A stretch of DNA of 64,000 nt, from positions 1 to 64,000 of the forward strand of contig DATELN010000126.1 of assembly GCA_035276605.1 (NCBI GenBank). Reading direction: 5' to 3'. Shown piece by piece: positions 35,267 to 45,110 of the stretch. Under the pieces are notes generated by a model, which was not told the origin of the DNA, did no database searches, and saw nothing but the letters and a program-made list of their open reading frames with translations. The position numbers were made by a program, and so were the translations under genes. How positions within the stretch are numbered: position 1 is the stretch's first letter; every line of letters begins with the position of its first letter. This stretch comes from GCA-003244245 sp035276605. Lineage in GTDB: Bacteria > Actinomycetota > Actinomycetes > Mycobacteriales > Pseudonocardiaceae.

Positions 35267-37062
35267 GCTGGTTCGATCGGGGCCCAGCTGGGGCCTGATT
35301 GAGCCAGCCCAGGCTCTAGTTTGGCGAACAGGGGGGTGGGCTTGGCCAAGGGACGGTCTACCTCAATGGGGACACTGGCCCAGCGAGCCTGCTCGGCGGC
35401 GTAGTCCCCGGTGAGCACGGGGTAGTCCGGTCCGCTGCCCTCGACGAGCTCGCTGACTTCCCGGATCTCCGGCATAGCCGACCACACCCCGGTGCCGCCG
35501 AGCTGCGCGTGTACCTGCTGGGCGGCATGCGGCAGGAACGGGGTGAGCAGCGTGTTGGCGTCAGAGACGACCTGCAGCGCGGTGTGCAGGATGGTGTCGC
35601 GCCGCGCCGGGTCGTCGGTGCGCTTCCACGGTTCCTGCTCAGACAGGTACTTGTTCGCCGCGCCCACTACCCGCATCGCCTCGGTGATCGCCGCCTTGAA
35701 CCGGTTGCGCTCCAGCAGCTCCCCCACCGTGTCGAAGGCCGCCCGCGAGGTGGCCAGCAATTCGGAATCAGCGCGCTGCAACGTTGAAGGCCGCGGCACC
35801 GCGCCGACGTTGCGGTGCGCCATCGAGATAGACCGGTTGACCAAGTTGCCCCACTCGTTGGCCAGCTCAAAGTTGATCCGGCGGACGAACTCCTCCCAGG
35901 TGAAGTCGGTGTCCTGGGTCTCCGGACCAGCCACCGAAATGAAGTAGCGCAGCGTGTCCGGACCGAATTCGCGCAGGAAGTCCCCGACGTAGATCACCGT
36001 GCCGCGGGAGGTGGAGAACTTCGAGCCGCTCATGGTGAGGAACTCGCTGGAGACAATCTCTGTCGGCAGGTTCAGGACGCCGAACACGCCCGGCTGGCCA
36101 CCCCGATCCCCTGCGCCGTTCTGACCGAGCAAGGTGGCCGGCCAGATCACCGTGTGGAAGGTGATGTTGTCCTTGCCCATGAAGTAGTAGGAGCGCGCAT
36201 CCGGGTCGCACCACCACTGCTGCCACGCATCGGGTTGCCCGACCCGCTGCGCCCACTCCACCGACGCCGACAAGTAGCCCATGCACGCGTCGAACCACAC
36301 GTAGAACCGCTTCATTGGCGCGTCTCGCCAACCGTCCAGCGGCACCCGCACGCCCCAGTCCAGGTCGCGGGTGATCGGGCGGGGGCGCAGGTCGTCGAGC
36401 AGGTTCAGAGAGAACTTCAGCACGTTGGTCCGCCACTCGGTGCGGTTGGCCAACCAGGTTCCCAACGCGCCGGTGAACGCCGGCAGGTCGAGGAACAGAT
36501 GCTCGGTTTCCACGAACTCGGGGACCTCGCCGTTGATCCGGGACCGTGGATTGATCAAATCGGCCGGGTCGAGCTGGTTGCCGCAGTTGTCGCACTGGTC
36601 GCCGCGGGCGCCGTCGTAACCACAGATCGGGCATGTGCCCTCGATGTACCGGTCGGGCAGGGTGCGGCCGGTGGACGGGCTGATCGCGCCGAGCGCGGTC
36701 TTGGTGAGGATGTAGCCGTTGCGGTACAGGGCAAGAAACACGTCCTGCACCACCCGCGCGTGGTTTGCCGTGGTGGTGCGAGTGAACAGGTCGTACGACA
36801 GCCCCAGACCCTGCAAGTCCTCCACGATCAGCCGGTTGTATTTGTCCGCGAGCGTGCGTGGCGTGACGCCCTCGGCGTCGGCCTGCACCTGGATTGGGGT
36901 GCCGTTCTCGTCGGTTCCCGAGACCATGAGCACCCGGTTGCCGGCCATTCGCTGGTAGCGCGAGAAGATGTCCGACGGAACACCGAAACCGGAGACGTGA
37001 CCGATGTGCCGCGGGCCATTAGCGTAAGGCCAGGCCACCGCGGTAAGTACGGGTGCATTCAT
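35260..37062 (-). CDS. metG: Methionyl-tRNA synthetase
   Basis: The ATG ending at 37062 gives 600 residues. Class I signatures: WPYANGPRHIGHVSGFG (HIGH) and MSGSKFSTSRG (KMSKS-type loop, as KFSTS). The zinc knuckle CPICGYDGARGDQCDNCGNQ is of the four-cysteine type. The anticodon-binding helical domain follows from about residue 390; there is no C-terminal tRNA-binding extension. Its stop codon is contributed by the palindrome at 35221. Confidence 0.97.
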   Translation of the reverse strand: MNAPVLTAVAWPYANGPRHIGHVSGFGVPSDIFSRYQRMAGNRVLMVSGTDENGTPIQVQADAEGVTPRTLADKYNRLIVEDLQGLGLSYDLFTRTTTANHARVVQDVFLALYRNGYILTKTALGAISPSTGRTLPDRYIEGTCPICGYDGARGDQCDNCGNQLDPADLINPRSRINGEVPEFVETEHLFLDLPAFTGALGTWLANRTEWRTNVLKFSLNLLDDLRPRPITRDLDWGVRVPLDGWRDAPMKRFYVWFDACMGYLSASVEWAQRVGQPDAWQQWWCDPDARSYYFMGKDNITFHTVIWPATLLGQNGAGDRGGQPGVFGVLNLPTEIVSSEFLTMSGSKFSTSRGTVIYVGDFLREFGPDTLRYFISVAGPETQDTDFTWEEFVRRINFELANEWGNLVNRSISMAHRNVGAVPRPSTLQRADSELLATSRAAFDTVGELLERNRFKAAITEAMRVVGAANKYLSEQEPWKRTDDPARRDTILHTALQVVSDANTLLTPFLPHAAQQVHAQLGGTGVWSAMPEIREVSELVEGSGPDYPVLTGDYAAEQARWASVPIEVDRPLAKPTPLFAKLEPGLAQSGPSWAPIEPAS

Positions 37063-37276
37063 AGCGCCCAGCCTATGGGGCAACCGCAACGCCGTTTCCA
37101 CTGGGGATCAACGAGCGCGCAGCCATTCCGCCACGGGTATGCACTACCAAGCCACGCGGGTACCTGATCGTATTACGGCGTGGGCCTGGTGTGGGGTTTT
37201 AGGATCGTGGCCATGGTGAGCGTGGCGAGGTTCGGTTTTCTGGTAGTTGGCCCCTTCGGCGCGCGCAGTTAGGTTC

Positions 37277-39427
37277 GTGCCGTTGAGCATCCACGACGAG
37301 AGCCGGCTGGGCGGGGATTCCCGCGTGCCGGGTGCGGCGGGACAGGCTGAGCTGGTGCAGCGGTGGGCGAAGGCGTTACGGACGACCGCTTACGTGCCGG
37401 CATCGTCGCTGCAGATCCAGGATTTGTTGGAAGAGCTGCTTGGTGTTGTGGTCTGCACGCTGCGGGCCAAGAAGTTCTGTCCGGACCCGGCCCGCGAGGT
37501 CGGTGAACGGTTGGTCCGAGGCGGGTTCACCGGGGAGCAGAGCCTCAGCCGCACGCTTGAGGTGCTCGGACAGGCATTACCGGCGGATTCCGGGCTACGG
37601 GGTGTCGAGGATCTTGCCGGCCGGGTGGTTTCCGTGCTGGGTGCGGTGGCGGCGGGTTATGCGGCTGGCCTGCGTGCGCTGACTTTGGATCAGCAAGAGG
37701 AAGTGAAGCAGGCCCTGCTGGTGGCCAAGGAAGACGCCGAGCGGGGGCTGAGGGTCAGCGAGGCAAAGTTTCGGGAGCTGTTCACCTCCTCAGCGGTCGG
37801 GATCGCGATCAGCGATCTCGATGGCCGGCTGGTGGAGACCAACCAGGCCTTGCGGGAAATTGTTGGTGAGTCCGCGGTCGAGACGGCGGGACGCTCGGTA
37901 TATGAGCTGTTCGACGTCAATGATGCTGCTGTGCTCAGATCTGCTCACCGCAGGCTGGTGGGGGGTCACAGCGCGCGATCTCGGCTACCACAGCGGCTGC
38001 GGTTGATCGACAAGGATGGCGAGCCGGCGTGGGCTTACCTGGCAATCTCGCTGCTGCACGACGCCGAGGGCCAGCCGACCCAGCAGGTGACGATCGTCGA
38101 GGACGTCACGGAGCTGCACTTGTTGGGTGAGCGGCTGGCTCACCAGTCATTGCATGACGCGCTGACCGGGCTGCCCAATCAGCAGTTCTTCCTGTCCCGT
38201 CTGGAGGGCGTGCTGGGACGCGCCGGTCCGGCGGCGCGGATCAGCGTATGCACGATCGACGTGGACCGGCTGGTTGTGATCAACGATGCATTCGGCCGGG
38301 AGGTCGGCGACCAGGTGTTGTGCACGATGGCCGAACGTCTGCAATCGGTGATCTCCGGTGCGAACGCGATGGTCGCCCGGCTCGGCTCGGATGAGTTCGC
38401 CATGTTCGTGGAGCACTCGGCTAGCACGCCGGACGTGGTTGATCTCGCGGCGAGCATGCAACGAGAACTTGCGCAGCCGCTGCCGGCTCAGGGTGATGAG
38501 CTGGTCGTCTCGTGCTGCATCGGCATTGCTGAGCACCACGGGACCGGGGGTGATCCAGTCAAGTTGCTGCGCGCGGCGGAGGCTGCCTTGCATGACGCCA
38601 AAAGCAGCGGACCGGGCCGATGGCAACTGCTGGATCTCCAGCGCGATGCCGACCAGCGTCTTCGGTGCCGGTTGGCCGCGGCCCTGCCGGCAGCCTGGAG
38701 CAGCGGCGAACTCGGCCTGCTTTATCAGCCACTGGCGCAGTTGACCGAGGGCAAGATCGTCGCTGTCGAGGCGCTGTTGCGGTGGGACCACCCACACAGC
38801 GGCCCGCTATGCCATCACCAGTGTTGGGAGCTGGCGGCGCGGGCCGGGCTGGAGATGGCGTTAGGGCAGTGGCTGCTGCGCAACGCCTGTGCACAGCTGT
38901 CGTCGTGGCGCCAGCACCTCGCTGAGGCGATGCCATCGCTGCACGTCGATGTCACCCCTCCGCAGTTCCAGCACCCAGAACTAGTGACCGGCGTCCGCTG
39001 CGTCCTGGAGCAGGCGGGAGTAGCGGCCGAGAGTGTCCAAATCGGGGTACCGGTCAACGTGCTGGACACCAAGGCAGGCCAGGCCGCAGACAACGTCCGG
39101 GCCCTTGCCAAGATGGGCGTCGCTGTGGTGTTGCTCGGATTCAACGGCGTCGGCCACCTCGTCCACCTGGAACAACTGCCGATCCAGGCGGTGGAGATAG
39201 CGCACCAGATCGTTCAGCAGGCCGCCCACTCCAGGGACCTGGCCAGCCCGGTAGCCGACCTGCTGCAGAGGATCCGTCGTTGCGGTGCGACGAGCATCGT
39301 CCGTGGGATTCCAAGCCGCGATGGAGCCGACTGGTGGCGCTGCGCCGGAGTTGATGTCGGCCAGGGCACATTCTGCGCATCACCGGGTGCGGGGAAGCAA
39401 ATTATGGCGCTACTCGGCTCTCCGTAG
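37277..39427 (+). CDS. PAS-GGDEF-EAL protein with degenerate catalytic motifs
   Basis: From the GTG at 37277 (a TTG 30 bases earlier is possible) the protein is 716 residues. An N-terminal helical domain like RsbRD_N (SLQIQDLLEELLGVVVCTLR) is followed by a PAS domain (KFRELFTSSAVGIAISDLDG), a GGDEF domain whose motif reads GSDEF (near residue 370), and an EAL domain with EALLRWDHP (near 498). Within the EAL domain the metal-site positions usually written LEITES and DDFGTG read VQIGVP and LGFNGVG. Both activities may be lost, leaving a c-di-GMP or protein-binding role. It diverges from metG. Confidence 0.88.
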   Translation: MPLSIHDESRLGGDSRVPGAAGQAELVQRWAKALRTTAYVPASSLQIQDLLEELLGVVVCTLRAKKFCPDPAREVGERLVRGGFTGEQSLSRTLEVLGQALPADSGLRGVEDLAGRVVSVLGAVAAGYAAGLRALTLDQQEEVKQALLVAKEDAERGLRVSEAKFRELFTSSAVGIAISDLDGRLVETNQALREIVGESAVETAGRSVYELFDVNDAAVLRSAHRRLVGGHSARSRLPQRLRLIDKDGEPAWAYLAISLLHDAEGQPTQQVTIVEDVTELHLLGERLAHQSLHDALTGLPNQQFFLSRLEGVLGRAGPAARISVCTIDVDRLVVINDAFGREVGDQVLCTMAERLQSVISGANAMVARLGSDEFAMFVEHSASTPDVVDLAASMQRELAQPLPAQGDELVVSCCIGIAEHHGTGGDPVKLLRAAEAALHDAKSSGPGRWQLLDLQRDADQRLRCRLAAALPAAWSSGELGLLYQPLAQLTEGKIVAVEALLRWDHPHSGPLCHHQCWELAARAGLEMALGQWLLRNACAQLSSWRQHLAEAMPSLHVDVTPPQFQHPELVTGVRCVLEQAGVAAESVQIGVPVNVLDTKAGQAADNVRALAKMGVAVVLLGFNGVGHLVHLEQLPIQAVEIAHQIVQQAAHSRDLASPVADLLQRIRRCGATSIVRGIPSRDGADWWRCAGVDVGQGTFCASPGAGKQIMALLGSP

Positions 39428-39470
39428 ACTGCGCACACGAAACGAACTGCGAAAAGAGGGGCGGTTTGCG

Positions 39471-40280
39471 GTGGATCACAACGCCAGCTGGGTGCCCGGC
39501 GAGGTCAACCTTCAAATACCCAGTTCGGCTCGTATCTATGACTACGTGCTCGGCGGGGCCCACAACTTCGATGTAGACCGGCAAGCGGCCGAACGGCTGC
39601 TCGCCGCGGTACCCGCCCGGGACATGGCTAGGCTCAACCGCAGCTTCCTGCGCCGTGCGGTGCTGTTTTTGGTCAACGCCGGAATTCGGCAGTTCCTCGA
39701 CCTTGGCTCCGGTATTCCCACCGTGGGCAACGTTCACGAGGTCGCCCAGCAAGCCGACCCAGCATGCCGCGTGGTGTATGTCGACATCGAACCTGTCGCG
39801 GTCGCCCACAGCCAATTGATGCTCGCGGATAACAACAATGCCTCGATCATCCGAGCTGACCTACGCAAACCCGAGACCATCCTGGATCACCCGGAAACCC
39901 ACCGGTTGCTGGACCTCGACCAGCCACTCGGGCTGCTGATGGTGGGTGTGATGCAATTTGTCCCCGACTCCGATGACCCCGGGGCTATCGTGGCCGGCTA
40001 CCGCGACACCCTCAGCGCCGGCAGCTACCTGGCCATGTCCCACTTCACGCCGGATGGCATGCCCGACCGGATGGCTAAAGCCGTCGAGGTTTTCAAGACC
40101 ACCCAAGAACCGGCATACCCCCGCACCCATGCGGAGATTCTGCGCATGTTCGACGGGTTCGAGTTGGTTGAGCCCGGGCTGGTGTACACCGCGCAGTGGC
40201 GCCCGGACACGCCGGAAGAACTTGGCGACACCCCAGCACACCACTCCAACCTCTACGCGGCCGTCGGCCGCAAGGGATAA
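39471..40280 (+). CDS. SAM-dependent methyltransferase, Methyltransf_19 (DUF574) family
   Basis: The GTG at 39471 with AGAGGGG upstream gives 269 residues. The family opening SSARIYDYVLGGAHNFDVDR and the SAM loop FLDLGSGIPTVGNVHEVAQ are clear, followed by VVYVDIEPVAVAHSQ and MVGVMQFVPD. This family is expanded in actinomycetes and its substrates are unknown. It starts 43 bases after the GGDEF-EAL gene and could be in the same transcript. Confidence 0.9.
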   Translation: MDHNASWVPGEVNLQIPSSARIYDYVLGGAHNFDVDRQAAERLLAAVPARDMARLNRSFLRRAVLFLVNAGIRQFLDLGSGIPTVGNVHEVAQQADPACRVVYVDIEPVAVAHSQLMLADNNNASIIRADLRKPETILDHPETHRLLDLDQPLGLLMVGVMQFVPDSDDPGAIVAGYRDTLSAGSYLAMSHFTPDGMPDRMAKAVEVFKTTQEPAYPRTHAEILRMFDGFELVEPGLVYTAQWRPDTPEELGDTPAHHSNLYAAVGRKG

Positions 40281-40376
40281 ACCGTCAGGGCCGTGCGGGC
40301 GGACGCAGCAGCCATGTTGTCGAACTCGGCGACAGCAGAGCTGAGCAGCGTTTCACCCCTTGAGCCGCGGCGGACA

Positions 40377-43300
40377 ATGGCGCGCGTGAGGCGCCTTCCG
40401 TTTGTTGCTCGGGCCGGCGTCATGGCCGACGTGGGCGCGGCGCTAGACGCTGCCCGTCACGGACGCGGCACGTTATTGCTAGTGAGCGGGGAAGCGGGGA
40501 TCGGCAAGACTCGGCTGGCGGAAGAGGCCGCGCGGCACGCCAATGGGTTCCAGGTGGTGTGGACTTGGTGCACGCCGGAAGGCACGTTGCGTCCGTGGTC
40601 CCGGGTTGTCCGGATGCTGGCCGGCGCGGATGCCGCCGCAGAGCGGGTCATCCAGCAGTCGGACTACCTCGCCGATCTGGTGGCCGAGCGGCCTGATACA
40701 CCGCACCGGGACCCAGAGACGGCTCGGTGGCTGTTGTCGCTAGACCTCGCCGACTTGCTCGCCACCACGTCACGGCCCCTGCTGCTGGTGATCGACGACC
40801 TGCATGACGCCGACCCGTCGTCGCTGCAGCTGCTGGCGAAGCTGGCCCCGTCGCTGCGCTCTACGGCAGCGGTCGTGCTGGCCACCGCGCGCGACGGTGA
40901 ACGCGACTGGCTCGGCCGGAGTGAGGTGTGGGCCACGCTGAACCGGCTCGGCGAGACGGTCCAGCTGTGGGCGTTCCAGGAAGCCGACATCGCGGCATTG
41001 CTGTCCCAGACGCTGCGTGGCCCCCACCCGCCGAGGCGGTTCGCACCATCGCCACCCGTACCCGGGGCCACCCGCTGCTGGTGTGCGAGCTGGTTAGGTC
41101 CCAGCCTGAACTCGCTGACCTGACGCATGCCGTGCCGGCGTCGATCCGGGCGATGGTCGGTGCCCGGTTGGACGGTTTGACTGCACTGGCCCGTCAGATA
41201 CTGCCGATCGCTGCGGTGCTCGGTACCAGGTTCCGGCTCGATGTACTCGCCAATGTCGCCGAGAGGCCCCTCGGTGAGCTCGGCGCGGCGGTGAGCGAGG
41301 CACGGGTAGCGGGCCTCCTCGATGACGCGGACCCCGGGGAGGGCCGCTTTCGCCACGAGCTGATCCGCGACGCCGTCTATGGAGCTCTGCCCGTCAATGA
41401 GCGCGCCAACCTGCATCGTCGGACCGCGACGGTGCTGGCCGCATTCGTGCATCGGGGACACGATGTCGAGGCCGGCCAGGTCGCCGATCACTTGCTGCGC
41501 GCCGGCCCGGCAGCTGCCCGAGAGGCCGCCGAGTTCGCCGGCCAGGCCGGCGAGGCGGCACTGCGGCGGTTCGCGTTCGAGGACGCGGTGCGCTGGTATG
41601 CCGTTGCCGACGCGAGCCTGGCATCGGCCGGCGCCAGTGACGTGGACCGCGCGCAGACCAAGCTGACACTTGGCGAGGCTCGGCACGCCGCCGGCGACCG
41701 GGTAGGCGCGCGCTCCGACTTACTCCAGGCAGCTGACCGGGCCAGGCGGGCTGCGCGGCCGGATCTGCTGGCCCGGGCAGCCTTGGGCCTGGGCGCCGGA
41801 CCGGTTGGGTTCGAGGTTGGGTTACTCGATCAGGACCAGGTCGTCCTGCTGGAGGAGGCGCGGGCCGCTTTACCAGTCGACCAAGCCGCGCTCATCGCGC
41901 TGGTCACGGCACGGCTGTCGGTCGCGCAGACCCTGCTGGAAAGTCCCGAGCACCGTCGTGACCTGGCTCAGGACGCCCTGCAGGCCGCCCGCCGCGCGGA
42001 TGACGACCGCGCAGTGGCTGTCTCGCTAGCCGCGCTGTGCGACGCGCTGGCCGGCCCCGACCACTGCGGTCAGCGGCGGCAGTATGCGACCGAGATCATC
42101 ACCCTGGCCCGCCGGCTGCGCGACCCGGCTCTGGAGTTGCTCGGCCGGCGACTGCGGGTGGTGGTGATGCTTGAGACCGGGGCAATTGTCGAGGCCGACG
42201 CCGAGATGTTGGCCTACCGGACCGTCGGGCAGGCGCTGCGTCATCCGCTGTACTTGTGGTACGTGCCGCTGTGGCGGGGAATGCGGGCGTTGCTGGAGCG
42301 CCGCTACGACGACTGCCGCTCCGCGCTGGACGAAACCGTAACGCTGGGCACGCAGGCGGCCAGCGACAACGCTGCGATGCTGGCGGCAACCCAGCGCTGG
42401 TGCCTGCTCGCCGAGCTCGGCGACCAGCAGTCCCTGACGACGATGCTGGCGCAGTTCGAGGCAATGCACCTGCCCGGTGTGTGGCCGCAGATCGCGCGCG
42501 GTTTGCTGCTCGCGCAGCTCGGGCGCATCGATGATGCGCGGGCGCAACTCGACGCGGCCGCGCCGCAGCTGCCCGCCGCCCCTCGCGACTCCGAGTGGTT
42601 GCCCTTGCTGGCTCAGGTCGCCGAGCTCATCGGGCTCATCGGCCCGCATCCGGCCGCAACCTGGGCCTATGCGGTGTTATCGCCCTACGCGGAGCTGTTC
42701 GTGGTGGAAGGAATCGGGGCGGCGGTGCGCGGCCCCGTGCATCACTCACTGGGCGTACTCGCCGATTCGATGGGTGACAACACGGCCGCCGCGAAACACT
42801 TCGCCGCCGCCGACCGGGCAGCCAGCAGCGTCGGCGCTCCCCGACTCCTTGAGCGGACCACTGCCGAGCACGACGGCAACGTCTTTCGCCGCGATGGCGA
42901 CTACTGGACCATCCGGCACCGCAGCGTCGAGTTCCGGCTGCGGGACAGCAAGGGGCTTCGCGACCTGCGGGAGCTGCTGTCTCGGCCGGGCACGGCGATC
43001 GCCGCCCTGGATTTGGCCACCTCGCTGGGCGCAGATCGCACACCGCAGCGCCCCCTGGATGGGCTGCACCCGCCCTCGGACACCGGCGAGGCACTGGATG
43101 CGACCGCACGGGCGGCGTACCGGCAGCGCCTGCAGGAACTCGAACTCCAGGCCGACGACGCCGACACCATGGGTGATACCGAACGCAGCGCCCGGCTGGC
43201 CGCCGAACGCGACGCCCTGCTCACCGTGCTGACCACTGCCTACGGCCTCGGCGGTCGGGCCAGGCGAACGGGGTCAGCCGCCGAGCGGGCCCGGACCGCG

Positions 43301-43450
43301 GTGACCACCCGCATCCGCGACGCGATCCGCCGAATCGGCCAGGCCGATCCCGACCTCGGCGAGCACCTGTCCCGTTCAGTGCGCACCGGCACGTTCTGTG
43401 TCTACGACCCGGCTGCGCCGGTGCACTGGTCGGTGTCAGACCCGAGCTGA
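40377..43450 (+). pseudogene. Large AAA-ATPase transcription regulator, broken by one frameshift
   Basis: The first frame gives a P-loop (VSGEAGIGKTRLAEEAARHA), Walker B LLLVIDDLHDADPSSLQLL and ALLSQTLRG. At a run of five Cs (41021-41025) the frame must move by one base to continue as PPAEAVRTIATRTRGHPLLV and the remaining 800 residues of helical repeats. The C-terminal part has YWTIRHRSVEFRLRDSKGL and a signature found in actinobacterial AAA regulators ending in GTFCVYDP. Adding one base in the C run restores about 1,024 residues. Sequencing error, phase variation and true decay all fit. The start at 40377 is a guess between several candidates. Confidence 0.75.
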
Positions 43451-43508
43451 CACTGTGCGGGGCGCTCTGACGCCTATGCGGTGACCCTATCTCTCTAAGG
43501 AGCCCGCT

Positions 43509-43904
43509 ATGCCCCGCACCAGCAAGGCCGATGCCCCTATCGCCATCGACGAATCCGTGATCGAAGGCCGTTACGTCGAACTCGACGGCTACACCGTCGG
43601 CTTCGAGACCCACAAAGCTGACATGGATCCCGGCCCGTTGTTTGAAGGGCTGCCCGACAACCGCTGCCAGTGCCCGCACTGGGGCATCGTCGTCACCGGC
43701 CGGGTCATTTTCCGCTATGCCGACCATGACGAGGTCTTCCAGGCCGGTGACGCCTACTACGGCCGGCCGGGTCACCTGCCGCTGATCTTCGCAGGCACGG
43801 AGCTGATCGAGTTCAGCCCTACCGATGCGCTCAACGCCACCATGGCCGTCATCGGCAAGAACCTTGAGGCCGCCAAGACCGTCGGCGTGAGCAACGGAGT
43901 GTGA
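43509..43904 (+). CDS. Small cupin domain protein
   Basis: AAGGAG precedes the ATG; 131 residues. The centre has a single cupin barrel: CPHWGIVVTGRVIFRY, then DEVFQAGDAYYGRPGHLPLIF with one candidate metal His, and ELIEFSPTDAL. Cupin-type proteins bind small molecules or metals. It forms a two-gene unit with the NTF2-like gene 4 bases downstream and follows the broken regulator. The ligand is unknown. Confidence 0.75.
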   Translation: MPRTSKADAPIAIDESVIEGRYVELDGYTVGFETHKADMDPGPLFEGLPDNRCQCPHWGIVVTGRVIFRYADHDEVFQAGDAYYGRPGHLPLIFAGTELIEFSPTDALNATMAVIGKNLEAAKTVGVSNGV

Positions 43905-43908
43905 AGCC

Positions 43909-44298
43909 ATGGACACCGCTGTAATCGCTGATCTCAGTGCGAAGATGATTACCTTCCTGGAGACCGGCTGCGCGCCGGAGGGTTTGTTCCACCCCGACGC
44001 GTTGCTCGATGTCAGCGTGCCAACCTGGCGCGTCCAGGCCCGAGGCGTGGAAGACCTGATTCGGGTGCGTAAGGACAGTCACCCGTGGCTAGGCACGGTC
44101 ACCGCCACTCGCCAAGACCCGATGCCGAACGGCTTTGTGCTCGAGGCCGAGGAGCGCTGGCAACACGACGGCCAGCACTGGTACTGCCGGGAAATGCTGC
44201 GGGCGGATGTCAGCGACGGCCGGATCGGGGCGCTTACCGTGTACTGCACCGGCGACTGGGACGAAGCCCGCCAGCAGGAATTCGTCCGGTCTATTTAG
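43909..44298 (+). CDS. NTF2/SnoaL-like small protein
   Basis: The 129-residue protein begins MDTAVIADLSAKMITFLETG and has the NTF2-like core: a helix pair, then LFHPDALLDVSVPTWRVQAR and WQHDGQHWYCREMLRADVSDG, typical of SnoaL-like enzymes and binding proteins. It starts just after the cupin gene and probably works with it. Its last 8 bases overlap the convergent ArsR gene. Confidence 0.7.
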   Translation: MDTAVIADLSAKMITFLETGCAPEGLFHPDALLDVSVPTWRVQARGVEDLIRVRKDSHPWLGTVTATRQDPMPNGFVLEAEERWQHDGQHWYCREMLRADVSDGRIGALTVYCTGDWDEARQQEFVRSI

Positions 44299-44644
44299 GT
44301 TCCAAAACCCCGATTTGTCTCCATGTCAGGGGAAGTGCGTCAGGCAGCGCTCGGTAGTAAATCCAGGTCCCGCGGCGTGTCCCCTCGATCAGGCCGGCCT
44401 CGCGCAGCACCTTGAGGTGATGGCTGATGGTGGGGCTGGTCACCGAGAACCCGCTGGCAGTCAGCTCGCACACACATGCCTCGCCGCTGTGGTGGCTGGC
44501 AATCATGCTCAGCAGCCGCAGCCGCAGCCGCAGCCGGATCGGGTCGGCGAGGGCCTTGAACATCGCAGCTAGCCGCTCCGCTTCTTCGATCGGCAGCGGC
44601 TCGCGGAGCATCGGCGAGCAGCACCCTACGGGATATTTCGACAT
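44291..44644 (-). CDS. arsR: ArsR/SmtB family metalloid-responsive repressor
   Basis: The 117-residue winged-helix protein has SPTISHHLKVLREAGLIEGTR (recognition helix and wing) and ACVCEL, the As(III)-binding Cys pair (C57, C59) in the same place as in ArsR; C8-C9 near the N-terminus may be a third ligand. The helix that normally reads DPIRLRLLSLI reads DPIRLRLRLRLLSMI, with two extra Leu-Arg pairs coded by a hexanucleotide repeat at 44514-44536. It is divergent from arsI, which it probably represses. Confidence 0.88.
   Translation of the reverse strand: MSKYPVGCCSPMLREPLPIEEAERLAAMFKALADPIRLRLRLRLLSMIASHHSGEACVCELTASGFSVTSPTISHHLKVLREAGLIEGTRRGTWIYYRALPDALPLTWRQIGVLEPK
44514..44536 (+). 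repeat. Hexanucleotide AGCCGC tandem repeat inside arsR
   Basis: Nearly four copies of AGCCGC in tandem, in frame with the ArsR coding strand, adding Leu-Arg pairs to an early helix. Such runs change length by slippage in steps of two residues. Confidence 0.8.
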
Positions 44645-44690
44645 AGCTCTATATTGGCAGTGTTCAAATTAAGGTTCGAGGGAGTGCGCG
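44645..44690. promoter_or_regulatory. arsR-arsI divergent promoter region
   Basis: This 46-base gap is AT-rich compared with its flanks. TATATT at 44650-44655 fits a -10 hexamer for arsI. GAGGGAG precedes the arsI ATG. An ArsR operator should lie here, but I see no clean dyad. Confidence 0.5.
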
Positions 44691-45110
44691 ATGTCCCGAG
44701 TACAGCTGGCGTTGCGGGTAGCCAACTTGGACCGCTCGATCGAGTTCTACCGGAAGCTGTTCGCGGCCGAGCCGGCCAAACGACGCCCTGGCTACGCCAA
44801 CTTCGCGATCACCGAGCCGCCGCTCAAGCTCGTGCTCATCGAAGGCGACCCGGACCAGGTCACCGTGATGGATCACCTCGGGATCGAAGTGGAGTCCAGC
44901 GAGCAGGTTCGCGCGGCCACTGCACGCCTGGATGGCGCGGATCTCGACACGACGGTGGAGCACGCGACGACGTGTTGCTACGCCGTACAGGACAAGCTGT
45001 GGGTGCACGGGCCCGGCGCTGAGCCCTGGGAGGTGTACACAGTGCTGTCCGACGCTCCCGGGACCGTCAGCATCCACCCTGAAACCGGCGACTGCCTGTG
45101 CGCGTCGTAG
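44691..45110 (+). CDS. arsI: ArsI/CadI-type VOC family protein
   Basis: The 139-residue vicinal-oxygen-chelate protein begins MSRVQLALRVANLDRSIEFY and has EPAKRRPGYANFAI, LKLVLIEG and TTCCYAVQDKLWV. Candidate metal ligands Gln5, His62 and Glu114 and the adjacent Cys95-Cys96 match the layout of ArsI, which breaks the carbon-arsenic bond of trivalent methylarsenicals, and of mycobacterial CadI. Gln at position 5 instead of His is the CadI form, so lyase activity is not certain. It is under the divergent arsR; no arsenite pump or arsenate reductase is in the window. Confidence 0.85.
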   Translation: MSRVQLALRVANLDRSIEFYRKLFAAEPAKRRPGYANFAITEPPLKLVLIEGDPDQVTVMDHLGIEVESSEQVRAATARLDGADLDTTVEHATTCCYAVQDKLWVHGPGAEPWEVYTVLSDAPGTVSIHPETGDCLCAS

